Part shown: positions 7,008 to 14,160 of the stretch, piece by piece
Numbering within the stretch: position 1 is the first letter of the stretch
How the letters are laid out: the number at the start of each line of letters is the position of its first letter
Assembly (NCBI GenBank): GCA_021796215.1
Contig: JAJYOK010000015.1
Location: 18,897-82,896, forward strand
Direction: 5' to 3'
DNA: 64,000 nucleotides
Origin: Bacteroidota bacterium
Lineage (GTDB): Bacteria; Bacteroidota; Ignavibacteria; UBA10030; UBA8401
Position numbers and translations under genes: made by a program
Notes under the pieces: model-generated
Seen by the model: the letters and a program-made list of their open reading frames with translations, nothing else
What the model was told of the DNA's origin: nothing
Database searches by the model: none

Positions 7008-8744
7008 ATGTCATTTGTCCGCACATATGTCCGACTGCGCCGCAGGACAAGCTGGATAGATTTATTTGTCTTCGCCGGCATTGCAGCGCTCCTCTTCGGC
7101 TTGCTCAGCGTCGGCAAAGAATGGAGCGGTGAACTTCGTCCGCGAGTTGATATTGATCTCTCGCCTTCCGCACTTCCAAAATATACATTCTTCTCTCTCG
7201 TCCGCGGTTTTGCGGCGTACGGCGTTTCACTGGCATTCACTCTTGTGTACGGTTATGTCGCAGCGTACAACAAGAGAGCCGAAAAAATTATGCTCCCCCT
7301 GCTCGATATCTTGCAAAGCATTCCGGTGCTCGGTTTTCTTCCCGGTTTAGTGCTTGCACTTGTTGCAACATTTCCGAATTCAAATCTTGGACTCGAGCTT
7401 GCCTGTGTGCTGATGATTTTCACCGGACAAGTATGGAATATGACGTTCAGTTTTTACAATTCTCTTCGCTCGCTTCCGGAGGAATTGCGCGAAGCCGCCA
7501 GTGTGTACAAATTGAATTGGTGGCAGCGTTTCATCAAACTTGAGCTTCCTTATTCCGCCATGGGACTAATCTGGAACAGCATGATGTCAATGGCCGGCGG
7601 TTGGTTTTTTCTTACGATCACTGAAGCGTTCGTTCTCGGCGATAAAGATTTTCGTCTTCCCGGCATCGGCTCGTATATGAGTGTCGCTATTGCGCACGGC
7701 GACATACGGGCAATGCTTTCAGCGGTTTTGGCGATGATTCTCATGATTCTTCTTGTGGATCAATTATTCTGGCGCCCTATTGTTGCATGGGCGCAAAAAT
7801 ATAAATTTGAAGAAACAGAATCAGCACAGGTTGAAAAATCTCTTGTCCTTGACCTTCTCCAAAGATCTCAACTGCTGAAATTTGCCCGCGAACGAGTATG
7901 GCAGCCAACTTCGGCGGCATCAATGCGTGTCCTTCAAGGCGCGGTCGCTCTTGAGCAAGTTGAAGAGAAAAAAAATGAGTCAGCGACAAAATATTTGAAG
8001 CTTGCTTTCACATGGCTTGCACGAGCCGCAGTGATTGCCCTCCTGTTCTACGGCGCCGGAAAATTGTTTTCGTTACTGTTCAGTGTGAACCTGGCTGCGT
8101 GGATAAATATTCTCTTCCGTTTACTTCTCACACTCGTTCGTGTTAGTGTCGCGGTCATCATAGGAACGCTCATCATGATTCCCATCGGTGTGGCGATCGG
8201 ACTGAATCCGAAACTCTCTAGAATTCTTCAGCCTGTTGTTCAAGTGACGGCATCGTTCCCCGCACCAATGCTCTTCCCTCTTGTTATTCTTGCATTATCA
8301 TCAGCCGGCGTTGGCATTGAAGTCGGAGCAATTGTTTTGATGTTGTTGGGAACGCAATGGTATATTCTTTTCAATGTCATTGCCGGAGCAATGGGAATTC
8401 CGCATGATCTTCGTGAAGCGGCGCGCGTTGCACGGCTGACACAGTGGCAAACATGGAAACGCTTGATTCTACCGGGAATTTTTCCGAGTCTTGTAACGGG
8501 ATGGGTAACGGCCACCGGCGGTGCATGGAATGCGAGCATCGTTGCAGAATATGTCCACTTCGGAAATAAAAACCTGATCGCTACCGGGCTCGGATCGCTC
8601 ATTACGACTGCAACCGACGCGGGGAATTTTGGAATGCTTGCCGCCGGAGTGATTGCGATGGCGACAACTGTTGTGCTTATCAATAAATTTTTCTGGCGCC
8701 GATTGTACGCCATTGCCGAAAACCGATACAGCCTAAACAAGTAG
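7008..8744 (+). CDS. ABC transporter permease, two fused domains (NitT/TauT type)
   Basis: 578 residues from the ATG at 7008; an upstream TTG at 6993 lies in the terminator T-run and is rejected. Two BPD_transp_1 modules are fused in one chain: each has several membrane helices and an EAA loop that contacts the ATPase, EELREAASVYKLNWWQ in the first half and HDLREAARVARLTQWQ in the second. Fused permeases of this kind belong to the nitrate/sulfonate/taurine class, but the substrate is unknown because no binding-protein gene is nearby. The partner ATPase follows after about 240 bases. Confidence 0.9.
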   Translation: MSFVRTYVRLRRRTSWIDLFVFAGIAALLFGLLSVGKEWSGELRPRVDIDLSPSALPKYTFFSLVRGFAAYGVSLAFTLVYGYVAAYNKRAEKIMLPLLDILQSIPVLGFLPGLVLALVATFPNSNLGLELACVLMIFTGQVWNMTFSFYNSLRSLPEELREAASVYKLNWWQRFIKLELPYSAMGLIWNSMMSMAGGWFFLTITEAFVLGDKDFRLPGIGSYMSVAIAHGDIRAMLSAVLAMILMILLVDQLFWRPIVAWAQKYKFEETESAQVEKSLVLDLLQRSQLLKFARERVWQPTSAASMRVLQGAVALEQVEEKKNESATKYLKLAFTWLARAAVIALLFYGAGKLFSLLFSVNLAAWINILFRLLLTLVRVSVAVIIGTLIMIPIGVAIGLNPKLSRILQPVVQVTASFPAPMLFPLVILALSSAGVGIEVGAIVLMLLGTQWYILFNVIAGAMGIPHDLREAARVARLTQWQTWKRLILPGIFPSLVTGWVTATGGAWNASIVAEYVHFGNKNLIATGLGSLITTATDAGNFGMLAAGVIAMATTVVLINKFFWRRLYAIAENRYSLNK

Positions 8745-8985
8745 TATTTTTTACTGCAAAGAAATGTATAAGAATGAACGTTCAAAAACCGTAATCGGAT
8801 ATACAATAAAGTTCACTCGGTATTGGGCCCTGGTTTGTTGAAATCTGTCTATGAATCATGCGTAGAACATGAATTGTAAGCTTGCACTTTTGATTAATTT
8901 CAACGTTCTTCATTTGAGAGAAGGCATAAAAAGGATTGTTAATAAATTACAACTTTGCACCCTTTGCGGTGAATAGTTACAACAC
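8745..8985 (+). other. 241-bp gap between permease and ATPase genes
   Basis: No coding sequence is seen. Near its end (8953-8975) is the phrase CTTTGCACCCTTTGCGGTGA, which recurs in diverged form at 52786-52808 just before ptsH; both lie 10-15 bases before a start codon. Confidence 0.5.
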
Positions 8986-10305
8986 ATGAACAACGGACAA
9001 ACACCACCAATTGCTGAACTGCTGAACGTTCACAAAAATTTCATCCTGCCAACCGGCGCAGAGATCAAAGTGCTGGAGAACATCTCGCTTCAGATTCAGC
9101 CGGGAGAAATTGTTGCATTGCTCGGACCTTCGGGCTGCGGCAAATCAACGTTGATGAGAATTCTCACCGGACTTATCGAGCCGACATCCGGAAAAGTGCT
9201 GGCATACGGCACGCCGCTCGAAGGATTCCACCCGCGCGCCGCAATTGTTTTCCAAAATTTCGCATTGTATCCTTGGCTGACTGTGCAGGATAACATCGCG
9301 ATGGGACTGGAATGGATGAAGCTGCCGGAAGATAAAGTGCGCGAACGCGTTCGCAGCGCCGTTGATAAAGTCGGCTTGGAAGGATTTGAAGAAGCATACC
9401 CGAAAGAGCTTTCCGGTGGAATGAAACAGCGCGTCGGCATTGCACGCGCAATCGTCGTTCAGCCGGAATTGCTGTGCATGGATGAACCATTCAGCGCACT
9501 CGACGTTCTCACTGCAGAAAACCTTCGCTCTGAAGTTCTGAACCTTTGGCTTGATCACAAAGTTGAAATCAAAAGCGTCCTTTTTGTAACACACGATATT
9601 CGGGAAGCGGTCTTTCTTGCCAACAGAATTGTTGTGCTCAGTTCGCACCCCGGAACAATCCGCGTCATTCTGCAAAACGATTTGCCGCACCCGCGCGACC
9701 TGCGCACACCTGCATTTCAGCAAATGATTGACCGCATTCACGACATTATTACAAACGCGATTATTCCTGATGAAGTTGTGCCGGCAGTATCGTCAACCAT
9801 CACCGCCCGGCGAGTTGAATCGTTGCCGCAAACATCGCCAGGAGAAATCATCGGTCTGCTCGAAGTATTGGATGACAACAACGGCAAGGTCGATGTTTTC
9901 GATTTGGCGGTGAGAACAGGAAAAGATTTCGGCTCAACAATTACCGTTGTCAAGGGAGCAGAGCTGCTCGACTTTATTGATACGCCGAAACAAAATGTTG
10001 TCTTCACCGATCTCGGAAAGAAGTTTCTGCAAAGCGATATTAACAACAGAAAAATTATTTTCAAGGAGCAAACGCTTCAGCTCCGCATTTTCGACATCAT
10101 CACAAAAATGCTGCAACGAAAAGAGGACCTGAGCATTGACGAAGACACTTTGAAAGAAGAGCTGGCAATTCTTCTGCCGAACGAGGATCCCGACAGATTG
10201 TTCGAGGTAATTGTCGCATGGGGACGTTACGGAGAGCTTTTCGGCTATAACGCCGATGAAAGAATCGTTTATCTCGATACAGGAAATAAAGAAAACGAAG
10301 AGTAG
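8986..10305 (+). CDS. ABC transporter ATPase with AAA-associated C-terminal domain
   Basis: 439 residues. Residues 1-260 are a NitT/TauT-type ABC ATPase: Walker A GPSGCGKS, Q-loop VFQNFALYPW, signature LSGGMKQR, Walker B LLCMDEPFSALD, H-loop VTHDI. The remaining 170 residues form an 'AAA-associated' C-terminal domain (DVFDLAVRTGKDFGSTITVV, LQLRIFDIITKMLQ, VIVAWGRYGELFGY), a winged-helix-like module found on a subset of these ATPases, probably regulatory. Together with the fused permease it forms an importer-like system lacking a soluble receptor in this window. Confidence 0.9.
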   Translation: MNNGQTPPIAELLNVHKNFILPTGAEIKVLENISLQIQPGEIVALLGPSGCGKSTLMRILTGLIEPTSGKVLAYGTPLEGFHPRAAIVFQNFALYPWLTVQDNIAMGLEWMKLPEDKVRERVRSAVDKVGLEGFEEAYPKELSGGMKQRVGIARAIVVQPELLCMDEPFSALDVLTAENLRSEVLNLWLDHKVEIKSVLFVTHDIREAVFLANRIVVLSSHPGTIRVILQNDLPHPRDLRTPAFQQMIDRIHDIITNAIIPDEVVPAVSSTITARRVESLPQTSPGEIIGLLEVLDDNNGKVDVFDLAVRTGKDFGSTITVVKGAELLDFIDTPKQNVVFTDLGKKFLQSDINNRKIIFKEQTLQLRIFDIITKMLQRKEDLSIDEDTLKEELAILLPNEDPDRLFEVIVAWGRYGELFGYNADERIVYLDTGNKENEE

Positions 10306-10307
10306 CG

Positions 10308-10400
10308 TTATCCGCCGAGAAAGCCCGCCGTAAAAATTTGATCGGGCATGTGACTACAGACTTCACCAGCATGTGGAACTTCAGCGAGAAAATGACTCAT
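10308..10400 (-). CDS. possible 30-residue small protein with strong ribosome binding site
   Basis: On the minus strand an AAAAGGAG site sits 6-7 bases before an ATG that opens a 30-codon frame (begins MSHFLAEVPHAGEVC, ends TAGFLGG). It follows the cytochrome gene by 65 bases, on the same strand, and ends just short of the convergent ATPase gene. The ribosome binding site is among the best in the window, which is why I list it; the peptide resembles nothing I know. It may be a small partner of the cytochromes or a chance frame. Confidence 0.45.
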   Translation of the reverse strand: MSHFLAEVPHAGEVCSHMPDQIFTAGFLGG

Positions 10401-10465
10401 CGCTGACTCCTTTTATTGCCATTCAAATTTCCTTCCATTAATGAATCGCCAGTCGAAAATTGCCT

Positions 10466-11080
10466 TCAATGTACTGATTGATGTTCAGCATAATCGCCAG
10501 CCGTTTCTGACAACTTTTCGAAATCGCTGTGTGGAGAATAATCAGGAATTTTATGCCACACCGGTTTCAGGTGGCGAAGATAGACAACTACCGCATATCG
10601 GTCTTCATCTGTCATGTTCGAAAAATCGAACCACGGCATATATACCGGTTCCATTAATCTGCCGTCGTGAAATACACCGCTGCGGAGAACACGCATAATT
10701 TCAGCATCAGTGCGCGTGCCCATGCCGGTTTCTTTGTCCGGAGTTAAATTGCGCGAGACAACGCTGCCGTATAATTTGAAACCATCTTTCATTCCACCAC
10801 CTGCGAGAAACTCATCATAATTCGGACCTTGCGAACCTTGCGGCGTATGACAATCGTTACACGCCGAACGGCCAACGATCATCTTTCCGCGTTCAGCAAG
10901 AATTTTTTCTGCCGGATCTTTGATGGATTTCAGCGGCGCATCCAGTGCCTGAGCAAGCGGTTCTGTGAATGCCGTTTGCGGAATCATTGTTAACGGCGGA
11001 ATAAAATAGAGAAATGCAAGAAATCCGACTACAACCAAACAGCCAGCGACGATGGCGGTCCATTTCAAAATCTTCTTCAT
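10466..11080 (-). CDS. membrane-anchored monohaem cytochrome c
   Basis: 204 residues. An N-terminal membrane helix (ILKWTAIVAGCLVVVGFLAF) anchors a periplasmic domain with one haem site CNDCH (74-78); MPWFDF downstream can offer the Met ligand. The segment LTPDKETGMGTRTDAEIMR is shared with cytochrome subunits that pass electrons from periplasmic dehydrogenases. AGGAGGTG precedes the ATG, and the ATG overlaps the stop of the upstream tri-haem gene by 4 bases, so both form one operon. No oxidase or dehydrogenase is encoded beside them. Confidence 0.9.
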   Translation of the reverse strand: MKKILKWTAIVAGCLVVVGFLAFLYFIPPLTMIPQTAFTEPLAQALDAPLKSIKDPAEKILAERGKMIVGRSACNDCHTPQGSQGPNYDEFLAGGGMKDGFKLYGSVVSRNLTPDKETGMGTRTDAEIMRVLRSGVFHDGRLMEPVYMPWFDFSNMTDEDRYAVVVYLRHLKPVWHKIPDYSPHSDFEKLSETAGDYAEHQSVH

Positions 11081-12525
11081 GGCTGCACCTCCTTTACATC
11101 ATTCCTAAATGGATTTTCATTGTGAACAACAAGCGGCGTTGAAAGCGAACCGGATGAAGTGTTCTGCGACTCTTCGCTGTCCTGTCCGCCGTCTGTGCCG
11201 CCTTTGGCGTCATGTTCCATTTTGCTGAAATCTTTAAGCGGGTAGATATAACCCGGATATTGTTTTTTCAAAATCAACATTTCAAATTTTCCCCACATGT
11301 ATGAAAAAATATTCGGCTTCTCCGGCAACGGCACCTCATTGCGAATCGGGGGAACAGTTCGCAGATATGCGATGATGGCATTCACATCATCATCCGGCAT
11401 TTGTGCAATCGAAGTCCACGGCATTGGGAACGGAAGCAAACGGCTGCCGTCGCGCTGAATTCCCTGCGTAATTGCACGTTTGATCTCCGCATCAGTCCAG
11501 TTTCCCAGTCCGGTTTCTTTGTCTGATGTGAGATTGAACGATGTGAATTTTCCGAACGGATATATATCAAACACCAATCCTCCGGCAAGCTTGAATTCCG
11601 GAACAACTTTCCCATCGGCGGAATATCCGGAATGACATCCCTCGCAGCTCGATTCAACAAGATATTTACCGCGCTCCACTGGATTCTTTTTCGCTTCCGC
11701 ATCAGCAGCAGAATAAAAGGCTTTCAATTCTTCAGCGTTCATTGCCCACACCGGTTTGCGCGCAAGTGACACAACATAGTTAGCAAGGTTCCACATTTCT
11801 TTTTCGCTTGCGCTTCCGACATACGAGGGCATAGGCGTGCCGTTCATTCCCGTGCGGAACCGCAAATAAATATCGCGAGCTGTGCTTCTGCCTTTGAATG
11901 TCCAAGGCTCGGTAAGATTTGCAGCCGTAATTTCATTTCCCCAATCATCAATAAGATCGGTCGCAGTGGCGTCGGTTCCTTTACCATCTGTGCCGTGGCA
12001 CGAAGCGCATTGCAGTTTTGCGTAAACGCGTTTTCCGTTTGCAACACTCGACGCCGAACTCGGTACCGGTGAACTGATATCCACAACACGCGGTTTCTCT
12101 TTTTCAAATCGAGGAGAAAAAGATTTAATGTAAGCAATGATCGCTTTCAGAGAATCACCGTGAAGAAAAGGGCCCCAGTCCGGCATTGCCGACCCGTACA
12201 ATCCGTAGGTGATTGAACGTGCAAGGTCGTCATCGGTTGGTATACTGCCCGATTCCGTCGTGCGGATTTTGTACATCCCGCTCGTAAAATCGCGCGGCGC
12301 AGGGTTAAGAAGCGGCGCCGCTTTGCCATCTCCTTTACCGGAAGCACCGTGGCAGGTCGCGCACTTGGCTTGATAAATTGCTTTGCCGAGAGGCATTGAT
12401 TGTTCCGATTGATTGGGGTTTGGAGAGCCGTTGAGCGGGCTCAACGCTCCCATCCAGAAATACAGAAGAAATGCCGCTGCCGCTCCTGCTGTTCCAAATA
12501 AAAAGTAGACGAACCAGCGTTTCAT
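11077..12525 (-). CDS. membrane-anchored tri-haem cytochrome c
   Basis: 482 residues with an N-terminal membrane helix (VYFLFGTAGAAAAFLLYFW) and three c-type haem sites: CATCH (55-59), CASCH (173-177), CEGCH (294-298). The first two modules look like class I cytochrome c domains; the third carries LTSDKETGLGNWTDAEIKR, the same pattern as the downstream monohaem protein. The last 60 residues are polar. GGAGG lies 5 bases before the ATG. Likely an electron relay in the periplasm; its redox partner is not in the window. Confidence 0.9.
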   Translation of the reverse strand: MKRWFVYFLFGTAGAAAAFLLYFWMGALSPLNGSPNPNQSEQSMPLGKAIYQAKCATCHGASGKGDGKAAPLLNPAPRDFTSGMYKIRTTESGSIPTDDDLARSITYGLYGSAMPDWGPFLHGDSLKAIIAYIKSFSPRFEKEKPRVVDISSPVPSSASSVANGKRVYAKLQCASCHGTDGKGTDATATDLIDDWGNEITAANLTEPWTFKGRSTARDIYLRFRTGMNGTPMPSYVGSASEKEMWNLANYVVSLARKPVWAMNAEELKAFYSAADAEAKKNPVERGKYLVESSCEGCHSGYSADGKVVPEFKLAGGLVFDIYPFGKFTSFNLTSDKETGLGNWTDAEIKRAITQGIQRDGSRLLPFPMPWTSIAQMPDDDVNAIIAYLRTVPPIRNEVPLPEKPNIFSYMWGKFEMLILKKQYPGYIYPLKDFSKMEHDAKGGTDGGQDSEESQNTSSGSLSTPLVVHNENPFRNDVKEVQP

Positions 12526-12897
12526 ACCGCCTCCATTGAACTATAATGAATCTCGTTTAAAAAGATGAAAGATCTTCTGAGTCTGTAACGGCAAATCTCG
12601 TGCAGAGAAATTGCCGCGATTCATATTTCAACTTCTCAAAAATCTTTTACTTACCGAACATTGGCTCGATCGTAGACCGACCCGCCTTCTGACAAAAAAG
12701 ATGGCGGACAGGTCGGCGGAAAAGAAAGGTGTGACCACAAATAGAAATCTTTGGAACTGGATGTGGCAATTTCGTAATCTCAATCGAAAAAGTCAACCGT
12801 TGAAGCGTGCAATTCAAACACTATAAAGAAAAAGCGTCATGCAAATAAACTTACATGACGCCATGGATGACAAATACAGCGCGATTATTTCATTCTT
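12526..12897 (-). other. 372-bp gap upstream of the cytochrome operon
   Basis: Holds the presumed cytochrome promoter, an imperfect GC-rich inverted repeat (GACCGACCCGCC at 12675-12686 against GGCGGACAGGTC at 12703-12714), and a terminator at 12827-12861. A 71-codon plus-strand frame here has no signs of being a gene. Confidence 0.5.
12827..12861 (-). terminator. terminator of the 12898-13503 gene
   Basis: On the minus strand GCGTCATG (12861-12854), 12-base loop, CATGACGC (12841-12834), followed by TTTTTCTTT. Confidence 0.75.
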
Positions 12898-13503
12898 TCA
12901 TTTCACACGAACGAATTCTCCCGGATTCGGAAACGCGCCGCTGTCATCTGCATAACGGGTAACAAGCTGCTGAAGCTCTTCCGTCGTTGCTGTGAGAATA
13001 ACATCTCCATCGCGCTTTACATGAGCAATCGTCAGCGAGCCGTCATCAATCTTTTTCTTCAGCCAGTCACTTTCCAGTGATGAAACGCTGAACGAATCTG
13101 CCGACTGAAATTCGATTTTCGAAATAATGTGCATAGAGAGCAGATGAAAATCGCCAGGATCTCCTGCGAGAAAAGAATCGAGAAACCATGAATTTCCGAG
13201 CTTGCCCAATTGCACCGCATACATCACGCTGTCCATCCCTTCGTTTGAAGATGTATCCGGACGCACCACAACCTCGTAATTTTTTTCTCCCGCTTGCCGG
13301 AACGTGTACACATCTCCTTTGTTCACCCACGTGCCGAGAATGAGAGGATTGAAGGCGGTATCTTTATCTGTAAACAACGGCTGCAGCGAACGCACCGGGC
13401 AGCCGGCGAAAAGAACAGCAAGTCCGAGAATCAACCAGAGGTTAATCAGCCCCAAGGGGGTTTTCAACCTTCGGCTGAAAAGAAAATAGCGCATGCTTTT
13501 CAT
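12898..13503 (-). CDS. hypothetical lipoprotein
   Basis: 201 residues with a lipoprotein signal (LWLILGLAVLFAGC, lipid-accepting Cys about 34) and no recognised domain beyond a beta-rich core with GTWVNKGDVYTFRQ and a C-terminal TTEELQQLVTRYADD. ACGGAGG precedes the ATG. The N-terminus before the hydrophobic core is unusually long, and the DNA that codes it (13446-13478) is a palindrome whose peptide RLKTPLGL also occurs, from a related palindrome, in the unrelated OstA-like protein at 22714-24081. Confidence 0.75.
   Translation of the reverse strand: MKSMRYFLFSRRLKTPLGLINLWLILGLAVLFAGCPVRSLQPLFTDKDTAFNPLILGTWVNKGDVYTFRQAGEKNYEVVVRPDTSSNEGMDSVMYAVQLGKLGNSWFLDSFLAGDPGDFHLLSMHIISKIEFQSADSFSVSSLESDWLKKKIDDGSLTIAHVKRDGDVILTATTEELQQLVTRYADDSGAFPNPGEFVRVK
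13446..13478 (-). repeat. 33-nt palindromic insert in signal region
   Basis: TCAGCC (13446-13451) pairs with GGCTGA (13473-13478) around CCCAAGGGGG. Shares CAGCCCCAA and TTTTCAA with 24040-24060. Both code LKxPLGL at the N-terminus of unrelated proteins. Confidence 0.6.
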
Positions 13504-13543
13504 AAGAACCTCCGTTAGTTAATTTCACATTTTTGCAGAATAG

Positions 13544-13882
13544 TTACCGACGAATTAATCCTTTCAACGTTAATATCCGAAGCACTGTTTCAGAATCTTC
13601 CACTGTGAATCCGATGCGTAGTTTCTTTCCTGCAAGAGAAATGAAAAAGATTTTGTCTCTTTTCGGACGTACAAGGTCGAGTGGAAACCATGTTCCGAAA
13701 TCTGTTGTCCCTTGTAGCCGCCATTTCCCGTTAAGCAAAGTCGGCTCTTCCGCGGTGATTGCCCGAACCTGTTCAAAACGAATTCGTTTTGCGGAGAAAA
13801 AAGGAAAATAGTAGTTCTTCAAAAGAATTGAGTCGGCGGAAATTTCAATTAAACTGTCTTTGTAAAGAATGGTGGTTTCCAT
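13544..13882 (-). CDS. PH-domain-like small protein, start uncertain
   Basis: 112 residues from the ATG at 13882. The frame continues upstream to 13987 but that part lies in a copy of the 220-bp repeat and is not gene-specific. The beta-strand pattern (SLIEISADSILLKNYYFPF, SAKRIRFEQVRAIT, DKIFFISLAGKKLRIGF) resembles bacterial PH domains that sit at membranes, here without membrane segments. In the repeat copy upstream, the start of the neighbour's secreted protein (MRLP) runs into a stop after four codons, so this gene may have acquired a displaced promoter. Confidence 0.6.
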   Translation of the reverse strand: METTILYKDSLIEISADSILLKNYYFPFFSAKRIRFEQVRAITAEEPTLLNGKWRLQGTTDFGTWFPLDLVRPKRDKIFFISLAGKKLRIGFTVEDSETVLRILTLKGLIRR

Positions 13883-13941
13883 TAGTGCGCTCGTGAGTTT
13901 ATCTGTCCAATGCGGCAGGTAAATCGGTAAGTACTTTTTAA

Positions 13942-14160
13942 GGTAAGCGCATGTTTTGTTTCCTTCGTAATACAAAACAGCTTTCAATTGAACGGGAGCA
14001 ATATAGAAATTTACACAGCGAACGGCAAATATGGCTCAGAACACACTGCTTGCGCGTGTCTATCTAAACATCAGATATTTTTCAACGTAATTTAATTTTT
14101 TCCTTTTTCACTTTTAATCTTTCATTTACCGCAACAGCACCATTCGTTTTGTCGAAACAA
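13942..14160. repeat. 220-bp direct repeat, left copy
   Basis: Nearly identical to 17929-18148 (one substitution and a short variable T/A tract with a 1-base length difference are seen). It contains the last codons of a T9SS gene (RMVLLR), the intergenic promoter region with TTTCTATATTG, a good GAAGGAA site and the first codons ATGCGCTTACC. In this copy the frame stops after four codons. Confidence 0.95.

Noticed and set aside
12611..12826. 71-codon plus-strand frame between cytochrome and lipoprotein genes
   Set aside because: No ribosome binding site, lies across a GC-rich inverted repeat, and the composition is not protein-like.
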